The notes: generated from the sequence alone by a model not told the origin. A DNA stretch of 8,395 bases from Deltaproteobacteria bacterium (GCA_016194795.1 JACQAX010000405.1:1-8395), one strand, 5' to 3'. Counted from the first letter of the stretch, positions 1 to 7,140 are shown. Made by a program: numbers and translations.

Positions 1-21
1 CACGGGGAAAATTATGACCAT

Positions 22-49
22 TTGAGCGCTCCCTAGCGCGGGATACAAT
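22..49 (+). promoter_or_regulatory. Candidate sigma70-type promoter of the ACP-MBOAT pair
   Basis: TTGAGC (22-27, 4/6 to the -35 consensus) is followed after 16 nt by TACAAT (44-49, 5/6 to the -10 consensus). Transcription would then begin around 55-57, only a few bases before the ATG at 60. No Shine-Dalgarno is visible before that ATG, which fits a leaderless or very short-leader mRNA. The spacer contains a small inverted repeat, GCGCT-CCCT-AGCGC (26-39), which could be an operator. This rests on motif reading only. Confidence 0.45.
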
Positions 50-59
50 TTTCCAACCT

Positions 60-299
60 ATGTCCGATCTCGAAAATCGCGTCCAGTCGGTGTTCCGCCG
101 CGTCTTCAGCCACGACTCTCTCGTCTTGAAACGCGAGATGACCGCCCTCGACATCGACGGCTGGGACTCGCTCAACCACATCCAGCTGATCGTCGCGCTC
201 GAGAAGGAGTTCAAGGTGAAGTTCAAGCCGACCGACGTCATCGGCCTGAAGAACGTGGGCGAGATGGTCGACCTGGTGAGACAGGCTCTTGCTCTTTAA
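60..299 (+). CDS. Acyl carrier protein (dedicated to the adjacent MBOAT acyltransferase)
   Basis: This is a small 79-residue, four-helix-type carrier protein of normal ACP length. The phosphopantetheine site is GWDSLNH, with Ser37 as the predicted attachment residue; the following acidic/hydrophobic helix (IQLIVALEKEF) is typical of ACPs. After 4'-phosphopantetheinylation it should carry an acyl thioester in the cytoplasm and present it to a partner enzyme. The partner is very likely the MBOAT protein whose start codon lies inside this gene's last codons. Stand-alone ACPs next to MBOAT genes are known from D-alanylation (DltC) and other surface acylation loci, whereas fatty-acid AcpP normally sits among fab genes, which are absent here. 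The ATG has no clear ribosome-binding site, and a promoter-like element lies immediately upstream. The acyl group carried cannot be read from the sequence. Confidence 0.9.
   Translation: MSDLENRVQSVFRRVFSHDSLVLKREMTALDIDGWDSLNHIQLIVALEKEFKVKFKPTDVIGLKNVGEMVDLVRQALAL
275..280 (+). promoter_or_regulatory. Ribosome-binding site that supports the TTG start of the MBOAT gene
   Basis: GGTGAG lies 8 nt before the TTG at 289, inside the ACP coding region. The TTG start gives the N-terminus MLFNS, a very common beginning of AlgI-type MBOAT proteins, so a non-ATG start is preferred here over any internal ATG. Confidence 0.55.
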
Positions 300-1728
300 C
301 TCGGTCCAGTTTCTCGTCTTCTTCTTCCCGATCGTCACGACGCTCTACTTCGTGCTGCCGCAGCAGAGCCGTTGGGCGATGCTGCTCGTCGCGAGCTCGT
401 ATTTCTACATGGCGTTCGTGCCGAAATACATCCTCATCCTCGTCTTCCTCATCGCCGTCGACTACGCGGCGGGGCTGCTCATCGAGGGCGCGCAGGGCAG
501 GCGGCGCTCGCTTTATCTCTACCTGAGCCTCGTCGCCAACGTCGCCACGCTGGCCGTCTTCAAGTACTACAACTTCGTGAACGAGAACCTCGAGACGCTC
601 TTCCACGGGCTGGGCCTCGGCTATCACGTGAAAAACCTCAGCTGGCTGCTGCCCATCGGGCTTTCGTTCCACACCTTCCAGTCGATGAGCTACACGATCG
701 AAGTGTATCGCGGAAAGCAGAAGGCCGAGCGCCATCTCGGCATCTACGCGCTTTACGTCATGTACTACCCCCAGCTGGTCGCGGGCCCGATCGAACGCCC
801 GCAGAACCTCCTCCACCAGTTCCACGAGAAGAAGAGCTTCGACTACGCGCGCGTCGTCGACGGCCTGCAGCTCATGCTTTGGGGGCTCTTCAAGAAGTGC
901 TTCGTCGCCGACCGGCTCGGGATCTTCGTCGACGAGATCTACAACAACCCGCACGCCCACGACGGCTGGTCGTTTCCGTACGTCGCAGCGACCTATCTTT
1001 TCGCCTACCAGATCTACTGCGACTTCTCGGGCTACTCGGACATCGCGCGCGGTGCCTCGCGCGTGATGGGCATCGAGCTCATGGAGAACTTCCGCTACCC
1101 CTTCAGCGCCAAGTCGATCAGCGAGTTCTGGCAGCGCTGGCACATCTCGCTCTCCACCTGGTTCAAAGACTACCTCTACATGCCGCTCGCCTACGGCTCG
1201 ATCACCGACGGCGTCGTCAAGCCGTGGAAGCTGCAGTGGTACGTGGTGGTCGTGTTTCTCGTGAGCGGCTTCTGGCACGGCGCCGGCTGGAACTACGGTA
1301 TCTGGGGCGCGCTGCACGGCCTGTTCATCGTCTGCTCGACCGTCTTCAGGCGGCTGAACGCGCGCATCAACGGCACGCTCAAGACGGTCATCACCTTCCA
1401 CCTCGTGGGCTTCACCTGGGTGCTCTTTCGCGCCAACTCGATGGCCGACGCCTTGGCGATCTACGCGAACATCTTCGGCGGCAAGCTCGACGCCGCGAGA
1501 AGCTGGCACGAGCTCGTGCACAACGAGCAGCTGCACGTCGGGGTGTTCGTCATCGCCGTGCTGCTCGTGCTCGAGCGAATCTACAAGAGCGAAAAGCTCA
1601 AGGGGAGCAACCCACTGCTCCAGAAGCTCCAGTTCAACTACGCGCAGCTTTACTACGCCGCGCTGCTGGTGCTTCTCTTCATGGGCGCTCCCCTCGAAGA
1701 ACGGGCCTTCATCTACTTCCAGTTCTGA
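289..1728 (+). CDS. MBOAT-family membrane O-acyltransferase (AlgI/DltB type)
   Basis: This is a 479-residue polytopic inner-membrane protein, the usual length for AlgI-like MBOAT enzymes, which transfer acyl groups across the membrane to cell-surface or secreted polymers. Family landmarks in order are: N-terminus MLFNS; YYPQLVAGPIERP (about 159-171); YCDFSGYSDIARG (about 243-255); the NFRYPFSAKSISEFWQRWH block (about 267-285); and FWHGAGWNYGIWGALHG (328-344). In the last block His330 corresponds to the invariant MBOAT active-site histidine and His343 is the second conserved one. The TTG start overlaps the ACP gene by 11 nt, so translation is probably coupled and the ACP is the likely acyl donor or donor partner. 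No SGNH/AlgJ/DltD-like partner or activating ligase is in the window, so the acceptor and the acyl chain are unknown. The gene ends 4 bases before the stop of the converging lipoprotein gene, with no visible terminator between. Confidence 0.93.
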   Translation: MLFNSVQFLVFFFPIVTTLYFVLPQQSRWAMLLVASSYFYMAFVPKYILILVFLIAVDYAAGLLIEGAQGRRRSLYLYLSLVANVATLAVFKYYNFVNENLETLFHGLGLGYHVKNLSWLLPIGLSFHTFQSMSYTIEVYRGKQKAERHLGIYALYVMYYPQLVAGPIERPQNLLHQFHEKKSFDYARVVDGLQLMLWGLFKKCFVADRLGIFVDEIYNNPHAHDGWSFPYVAATYLFAYQIYCDFSGYSDIARGASRVMGIELMENFRYPFSAKSISEFWQRWHISLSTWFKDYLYMPLAYGSITDGVVKPWKLQWYVVVVFLVSGFWHGAGWNYGIWGALHGLFIVCSTVFRRLNARINGTLKTVITFHLVGFTWVLFRANSMADALAIYANIFGGKLDAARSWHELVHNEQLHVGVFVIAVLLVLERIYKSEKLKGSNPLLQKLQFNYAQLYYAALLVLLFMGAPLEERAFIYFQF

Positions 1729-1732
1729 GCGG

Positions 1733-2623
1733 CTAGCGGGTGTTGCGAGACGCGTCGCCGAAGCGCTTGATGAGCTTCTGGATCGAGCTCTTCGACTGGT
1801 ACCGGTGCGCATCGCGGCCGCTGGTCACGACGTCAGCCACGACCGACTTGCCGTTGATGTAGACCGGCGCGCCGAGGTTGGCCAGGTTCGCGTAGTGGAT
1901 CGCCTGCTCGGGGCTGACACTGAGCGCGGACGACACCGACGCGACTCCCGGAACGAAGCCGCTGGGGCCCGGAGCCGGAGACGGCTGCGGCTGCGGCGAC
2001 GCGGGGATGTACGGGCTCAGGTTGCTGCCGATGAAGATGCCGCCGGGCGAGCCGTTGGCCGGGCCGAAGAACTGGAAGCCCACGACGACGCGTCCCTGCT
2101 TGTCGTAGAAGGTGTAACCGATGTTCACGGGCGGAAAGCTGCCGTCGATGGCGTGGATCACGCCGGCCGCGCCGACGTAGAACTGCCCGCGCGCGCCGAA
2201 GTACAGGTGGTAATCGACGCCGTGCTGGTTGAGATCGGGCGAGGTGAAGTCGACGACCGGCCCGCTCATCCAGGCCGGAAACGAAGCGCCGGTCGGAAGC
2301 GCGCTGACCTCGCGGAAGCCGAGCCAGCTGTCTTTCAGGAAGACGCGCGTGTTGAGATCGAACTGAAGCCCGAAGCCGCTCGCGGGCGACTCGGGGACGA
2401 GCACGATCTGGCCGAGGTCTTTCGGAAGATTGAAGCTGCCCGCGAGGCCGATGCCGTAGCGCGAGGTGAGCGTCGCCTGGAAGCCGATCTCGTTTGGCTG
2501 CGGAAAGCTCACGTTGAAGGCCACGGGATCGCCTTGATCCTGGCAGCCGGTGAAGGTGCCGACCATCACCGCCGAGGCGATGAGGGCTAGCGGCACTTTG
2601 GAAACTAGACTTTGGAGTGACAT
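1733..2623 (-). CDS. Unrecognised exported protein, probable lipoprotein
   Basis: I do not recognise this 296-residue protein. The N-terminus has a basic/hydrophobic signal (KVPLALIASAVMVGTFTGC) ending in FTGC. Gly at -1 and Thr at -2 suit a lipobox, with Cys27 as the acylated residue; Phe at -3 is unusual, so lipidation is likely but not certain. Residues about 35-205 are rich in Gly, Phe, Val and Tyr in alternating patterns that suggest beta structure. A Pro-rich linker follows (about 208-226), then a short C-terminal domain (about 227-296) with a basic tail. The ATG at 2623 is well fixed by AGGAGGA 8 nt upstream, and a good promoter lies in the AT-rich stretch before it. It converges on the MBOAT gene with a 4-bp gap. 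A role at the outer membrane or periplasm is inferred from the signal only. Confidence 0.85.
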   Translation of the reverse strand: MSLQSLVSKVPLALIASAVMVGTFTGCQDQGDPVAFNVSFPQPNEIGFQATLTSRYGIGLAGSFNLPKDLGQIVLVPESPASGFGLQFDLNTRVFLKDSWLGFREVSALPTGASFPAWMSGPVVDFTSPDLNQHGVDYHLYFGARGQFYVGAAGVIHAIDGSFPPVNIGYTFYDKQGRVVVGFQFFGPANGSPGGIFIGSNLSPYIPASPQPQPSPAPGPSGFVPGVASVSSALSVSPEQAIHYANLANLGAPVYINGKSVVADVVTSGRDAHRYQSKSSIQKLIKRFGDASRNTR

Positions 2624-2631
2624 TTGGGGAT

Positions 2632-2638
2632 TCCTCCT
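2632..2638 (-). promoter_or_regulatory. Strong Shine-Dalgarno of the lipoprotein gene
   Basis: On the minus strand AGGAGGA stands 8 nt before the ATG (2621-2623). It is the best ribosome-binding site in the window and fixes the start. Several other genes here have weak or no such site, so this gene is probably translated efficiently. Confidence 0.85.
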
Positions 2639-2656
2639 AAATGTTATGACTTGTTA

Positions 2657-2686
2657 ATAATATTAATTCTTGACAATAATGCTCAA
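2657..2686 (-). promoter_or_regulatory. Promoter of the lipoprotein gene in an AT-rich island
   Basis: Read on the minus strand, TTGAGC (2686-2681) is followed after 18 nt by TATTAT (2662-2657, 5/6 to the -10 consensus). This gives a leader of roughly 25-30 nt that includes the strong Shine-Dalgarno. The DNA just upstream (about 2687-2720) is very AT-rich, like an UP element. The same -35 hexamer, TTGAGC, occurs in the candidate ACP promoter. Assigned from motifs only. Confidence 0.5.
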
Positions 2687-2688
2687 GA
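2668..2688. repeat. Inverted repeat over the -35/spacer of the lipoprotein promoter
   Basis: TCTTGA (2668-2673) and TCAAGA (2683-2688) are perfect 6-bp arms around a 9-nt centre. They overlap the -35 hexamer and upstream spacer of the candidate promoter, a position suited to a dimeric regulator. A 6-bp match in AT-rich DNA could also be chance. Confidence 0.35.
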
Positions 2689-2844
2689 TAAAAATATTCC
2701 TCTATCTTTTCATTATGTTACATGCGGCCGTTGAGAGGAGGATTCCTGGAAGGGGTTAGCAAACGGCTTTTGGCGGTGTGAACGCGCAAGCCCAGTGTAA
2801 GCGCGGGCGGCTTTGGAGGGATAGACAGCAGAACTTACCGTGGG

Positions 2845-3567
2845 TCAGATTCGCTTGGTTTCTCTCGGAGCGGCGACGAGCGGAGCCTGGGAGCGCCCGA
2901 GCTCGTTGTAGAACATGAGGTAGTTGCGCATCACCTTCGAGGAATACTCCTGAGGCAGACCGCCGGTCATTTCCGTCGAGCGCTTGAGAGCGCGGGCGCC
3001 CATGTTATACGCGGCGAGATAGTAACCGCCGTGCGAGGAGAACTTCTTGCGAAGCATCGCGAGGTACGCCGTGCCGATCTTGATGTTATAGGCCGGCTCA
3101 TAGAGCGCCTTGGCGCCGAGCCACTGGATGCCCGTCTTGCGCGCGATCCACTCGGCCGTGTCGGGCTTGATCTGCATCAGGCCGATCTCGCCATGCGTGC
3201 CGACGGCCGAAGGGTTGAAACGGCTCTCGTGGTTGACGACCGACATGGTGAACACGGGATCCAGGCGGTGGCGGGCGCTCTCGACGAGAATCGCCGCGGC
3301 GACCTGCGTGGCCTTGTAGCTGTAGGCTTCGGGCAGGTGCTCTTCCGACTGCGAGAGGATGAAGTGTTCCATGCCATAGCTCCACTCGGCGTTGCGGACG
3401 ATGCTGCGATCGTACGACTTGCCGAGAAGCTCGCGGGCATGGCCCGAACGGAACGAAAGATCGCCGGCTTTGGACAGCTCACGCTCGGTGATGAGATGCG
3501 CGGCGCCCTGCGTGCCCAAAAACATGCCGGCTGCCAGAAATGCTCCCAAGCGGTTTAAGTTGTTCAT
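2845..3567 (-). CDS. Periplasmic lytic murein transglycosylase (SLT domain, GH23)
   Basis: The 240-residue protein cleaves peptidoglycan glycan strands between MurNAc and GlcNAc to form 1,6-anhydroMurNAc ends. The chosen start (ATG, 3567) gives a clear Sec signal (MNNLNRLGAFLAAGMFLGTQGAA, probable cleavage after residue 21-23) and is preceded by AGGGAGG at suitable distance. A longer GTG start at 3711 would bury the signal behind 48 extra residues and has no ribosome-binding site. The SLT domain fills about residues 85-225. It has the catalytic glutamate in NHESRFNP (Glu114), GEIGLMQIKP (about 126-135), YNIKIGTAYL (about 160-169) and LAAYNMGARAL (about 184-194), the standard family motifs. 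The protein is small, with no LysM or other wall-binding domain. It is divergent from the GNAT gene. The stop lies 221 bp before the lipoprotein start; no clear terminator was seen. Confidence 0.92.
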   Translation of the reverse strand: MNNLNRLGAFLAAGMFLGTQGAAHLITERELSKAGDLSFRSGHARELLGKSYDRSIVRNAEWSYGMEHFILSQSEEHLPEAYSYKATQVAAAILVESARHRLDPVFTMSVVNHESRFNPSAVGTHGEIGLMQIKPDTAEWIARKTGIQWLGAKALYEPAYNIKIGTAYLAMLRKKFSSHGGYYLAAYNMGARALKRSTEMTGGLPQEYSSKVMRNYLMFYNELGRSQAPLVAAPRETKRI

Positions 3568-3607
3568 AAGCCCTCCCTGCACACTAAATAGTGCAAGGGC
3601 GGGGCCA

Positions 3608-3670
3608 GCTGGATTTCGGAAGTAGCCGTGTTTCCACGGCGTTTTTGCGGGTTTTTGGGCGCTGGATTTC
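3608..3670. repeat. 10-bp direct repeat, copies 53 bp apart, upstream of the transglycosylase gene
   Basis: GCTGGATTTC occurs at 3608-3617 and again at 3661-3670. The start-to-start spacing of 53 bp is close to five helical turns, so both copies would face the same side of the DNA, as for a pair of regulator sites. They flank the 3625-3640 hairpin. Function is inference. Confidence 0.4.
3625..3640 (-). promoter_or_regulatory. Hairpin with GAAA tetraloop upstream of the transglycosylase gene
   Basis: The minus strand reads GCCGTG-GAAA-CACGGC, a perfect 6-bp stem closed by a GNRA-type GAAA loop, ending about 57 nt before the transglycosylase ATG. If transcription starts upstream it would sit in the mRNA leader. 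Read the other way, the same stem is followed by GTTTTT (3641-3646) and looks like a short intrinsic terminator for plus-strand transcripts. No plus-strand gene ends there, so the leader structure and the stray-transcript terminator remain equally open. Confidence 0.45.
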
Positions 3671-3684
3671 AAAAACGACAGCTT

Positions 3685-3720
3685 TGACACCAGTGTCGAG
3701 ACGTCAGACACCGGGGGTCT
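3685..3720. promoter_or_regulatory. Cluster of GACAC/GTGTC words between divergent genes
   Basis: GACAC-CA-GTGTC (3686-3697) is a perfect 5-bp-arm palindrome. It is followed within about 20 bp by the palindrome GACGTC (3700-3705) and another GACAC (3707-3711). The cluster lies 36 bp before the GNAT start and about 120 bp before the transglycosylase start, a plausible operator region. No matching regulator is in the window. Confidence 0.3.
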
Positions 3721-3755
3721 TTCGCGTTGCCCGATTTTCAGCTACACGTGGACGC

Positions 3756-4256
3756 ATGTTGATCGTACGTGGAGCCCTTCCCCAGGACGACGCGCGCGTC
3801 GGCGAGCTGCTCGTCGAGGCCTTCGTCGAGACTTACGCGCGCAAGATGCCCGAGGTGGTCGTCGACGAGAACCGCAAGCGCGACCTGCGCGACGTCGCCA
3901 CCAAGCGCGGCGAGGCCGCCGTGCTCGTCGCCGAGCTCGACGGCGCCGTCGTGGGACCGGTGGCGGTTTTCAAGCTGGGCTCGCCGCAGTCGCAGGCTTG
4001 GCTGCCGAATGCGGTCGACCTGCGCCACCTGGCCGTTGATCCCAGGTGCCACGGTCGCGGGATTTCGAAGGCGCTGCTTGACCGCGCTGAAGCGCTTGCG
4101 CGCGAGGAGTGGAAAGTTTCGGCGATCTGTCTGCACGTTCGTCGTGGGGCGGTGGGCGTTGCGCGGCTTTATCTGTCGCGGGGATACCAGCGCGATCCCG
4201 CTGGCGATCTTGCGAAGCCGACTGTTTTTCTGGAGGGTTACGCTCTTCGTTTTTAG
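3756..4256 (+). CDS. GNAT-family N-acetyltransferase
   Basis: This 166-residue protein has normal single-domain GNAT length. It is expected to transfer an acetyl group from acetyl-CoA to an amine in the cytoplasm; the substrate is not readable. The acetyl-CoA pyrophosphate loop (motif A) is present as LRHLAVDPRCHGRGISKALL (about 89-108), with RCHGRG at 97-102 matching R/Q-x-x-G-x-G/A. Motif B is represented by VARLYLSRGY (135-144), the usual 'A..lYe..GF' helix with Tyr in place of Phe. A beta strand (AAVLVAELDG, 54-63) precedes motif A. The ATG at 3756 begins with the usual strand (MLIVRGA) and is preferred over the in-frame start at 3591, whose extra 55 residues are basic and non-conserved in character and cross the divergent control region. 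The ribosome-binding site is weak. Confidence 0.87.
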   Translation: MLIVRGALPQDDARVGELLVEAFVETYARKMPEVVVDENRKRDLRDVATKRGEAAVLVAELDGAVVGPVAVFKLGSPQSQAWLPNAVDLRHLAVDPRCHGRGISKALLDRAEALAREEWKVSAICLHVRRGAVGVARLYLSRGYQRDPAGDLAKPTVFLEGYALRF

Positions 4257-4336
4257 GGGGATCGGTTCGGGAGCGGATTCCGATTCGGTTTCGGATGCGG
4301 TCCGGTGCTGGGGGTCGGCGCGGAGGTCGGTGCTGG
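4257..4336. other. Short-repeat GC-rich spacer after the GNAT gene
   Basis: This part of the intergenic region is made of reiterated short words: several GATTCGG/TTTCGG/GATGCGG variants at about 4261-4302, and two copies of CGGTGCTGG at 4303-4311 and 4328-4336. No gene is supported. It leads directly into the large inverted repeat. Confidence 0.4.
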
Positions 4337-4411
4337 CTCCCACCGTTTGGCATTGTGGCATTTCGTTGGGGCGTTCGTTTTTCCAAATGCCACAATGCCA
4401 AACGGTGGGAG
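4337..4411. repeat. Perfect 27-bp inverted repeat with 21-nt loop
   Basis: The left arm (4337-4363) and right arm (4385-4411) are exact reverse complements over 27 bp, around a 21-nt centre (4364-4384). The left arm begins CTCCCACCGTTTGG and ends in two tandem 8-mers, TGGCATTG (4348-4355) and TGGCATTT (4356-4363). The right arm carries their complements at 4385-4400. The element lies in the 246-bp gap between the GNAT stop and the PAP2 gene. No T-tract follows either arm, so it is not a standard intrinsic terminator, and no target-site duplication flanks it. It could be a REP/MITE-like dispersed repeat, a strong mRNA 3'-end hairpin, or a protein-binding cruciform. The repeat is certain; its role is unknown. 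Confidence 0.95.
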
Positions 4412-4460
4412 GCGCGGCGACAAGTCGGCCCGGACGAGGGGCCCCCAGACTATCGATTAA

Positions 4461-4489
4461 TTGACAATTACGGTCAGATATTGTAAGTT
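4461..4489 (+). promoter_or_regulatory. Possible promoter of the PAP2 phosphatase gene
   Basis: A perfect TTGACA (4461-4466) stands in AT-rich DNA 42 nt before the ATG at 4503. The -10 element is poor: TAAGTT (4484-4489, 17-nt spacing) or TGTAAG (4482-4487, 15-nt spacing). Transcription would start close to 4495. There is no Shine-Dalgarno before the ATG, so the leader would be only a few bases, as in the candidate ACP promoter. Confidence 0.4.
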
Positions 4490-4502
4490 GCGCGCCATTC
4501 TT

Positions 4503-5468
4503 ATGAGGCACCTGAAACACCTGATCTTGGCACTGACCCTGGTCTCGACTTCGGCGAACGCGCAGCAGATGGTGCGCGACGACTTCGCTCTCGACGGCGA
4601 CGTGACGGTCGACGTGAAGACGGACGGGAGCAACCCGTTCAACGTGACCTACGACGGCCCCGCGCCGGCCGCGCCGGTCACGATCGGAAACGGACAGTGG
4701 AATCCCGCGTGGGCGAAATTCCGCGTCGCCGAATACGCCACGACCGGCGTGCTCGCGGCCGCTTCGATCACGGCGAGCTTCGTCGTTCCGGCGCCCAGCT
4801 CGGCGAACTGGAAAGGCGGCATCCTGGTCGACGAGCCCGTGCGTAACCTCCTGCGCCTCAAAACCCAGTCGGCCCGCGACGCCGCCAATACGGCGAGCAA
4901 CTACGTGCTCTATGCGCTGATCGCCGCGCCCTTCGCGCTCGACGGCATCGAGTATCTCGCCCACAAAGAATCGGGCGAGGCTGCTTTCCAGGTGCTGATG
5001 ATCGACGCCGAATCGATGGCCATTCTCGGCTCGACGCTTCTGCTCACCAAGGACCTCGTCGCGCGTGAGCGCCCCTACGGCCGCAACTGCGGCACGAGCG
5101 AAGCCGATCCCGGCTGCAACTCGGGCGACCGCAACGTCAGCTTCTTCAGCGGCCACACGGCGATGGCCACGAACGCCGCCGCCATGATCTGCACCGCGCA
5201 CGAAAACCTCCACCCGCTCGGCGGCGTCGGCGACGACATCGCCTGCATCACGGCCGCGGTCGCGGCCACCGCCACGGGCGCGCTGCGCATCATGGCTGAT
5301 AAGCACTACTTCTCGGACGTGATGACGGGCGCGGCGATGGGCATCTTCTCGGGCTACGTGCTGCCGAAGCTGCTCCACTACACGAAGACGAAGAACATCC
5401 CGGCGGTGGCGCCGTGGGTTGATCCGACCAACGGCGGCGGAGGCCTTTCGGTCAGCGGCGTCTGGTGA
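4503..5468 (+). CDS. Exported PAP2-superfamily phosphatase
   Basis: This 321-residue protein has a Sec signal peptide (MRHLKHLILALTLVSTSANA, cleavage before QQ). All three PAP2 phosphatase motifs are intact: K-x6-RP as KDLVARERP (Lys183-Pro191), SGH in FFSGHTA (216-218, with Phe-Ser for the usual Pro-Ser), and R-x5-H-x3-D in RIMADKHYFSD (Arg262, His268, Asp272). It should hydrolyse phosphomonoesters, such as lipid phosphates or periplasmic organophosphates, by a phospho-histidine route. Hydrophobic segments near 78-98, 135-150, 165-183 and 245-262 suggest membrane association, as in lipid-phosphate phosphatases. An N-terminal stretch of about 60 residues (22-80) has no motif I know. The ATG at 4503 is chosen because it starts the signal peptide; the frame opens earlier only at a TTG inside the -35 box. 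The fumarase gene follows 13 nt later, so co-transcription is possible. Confidence 0.9.
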   Translation: MRHLKHLILALTLVSTSANAQQMVRDDFALDGDVTVDVKTDGSNPFNVTYDGPAPAAPVTIGNGQWNPAWAKFRVAEYATTGVLAAASITASFVVPAPSSANWKGGILVDEPVRNLLRLKTQSARDAANTASNYVLYALIAAPFALDGIEYLAHKESGEAAFQVLMIDAESMAILGSTLLLTKDLVARERPYGRNCGTSEADPGCNSGDRNVSFFSGHTAMATNAAAMICTAHENLHPLGGVGDDIACITAAVAATATGALRIMADKHYFSDVMTGAAMGIFSGYVLPKLLHYTKTKNIPAVAPWVDPTNGGGGLSVSGVW

Positions 5469-5481
5469 TAGAACTGGAGTC

Positions 5482-7104
<1,623 letters not shown>

Positions 7105-7140
7105 AGCCGGCAATTACTGCCGATTTATTCCGGAGCTAAG

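Noticed and set aside
238..1812. Minus-strand open frame of 524 codons opposite the MBOAT gene
   Set aside because: Low-complexity Arg/Val/Glu/Asp-rich translation typical of antisense frames in GC-rich DNA. It also crosses gene ends, while the plus strand encodes clear MBOAT motifs.
2670..2698. Plus-strand promoter TTGACA (2670-2675) in the AT-rich island
   Set aside because: No good -10 box at 16-18 nt (AATATT at best) and no plus-strand gene follows for about 1 kb. The minus-strand promoter explains the AT-richness better.
3568..3711. Longer transglycosylase start (GTG at 3711)
   Set aside because: It would put 48 residues in front of a good Sec signal and cross the repeat-rich divergent region. 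The ATG at 3567 has its own AGGGAGG.
3591..3755. Longer GNAT start at 3591
   Set aside because: The extra 55 residues have no GNAT character and overlap the control region; family proteins normally begin near the strand that starts at 3756.
4337..4411. The large inverted repeat as an intrinsic terminator or an insertion-sequence end
   Set aside because: Neither arm is followed by a T-tract, and no target duplication or transposase gene flanks it. I kept it as a repeat of unknown role.
7105..7135. GGCA-ATTAC-TGCC (7110-7122) as terminator of the fumarase gene
   Set aside because: Only a 4-bp stem and the following GATTTATT is not a proper T-tract; too weak to annotate.
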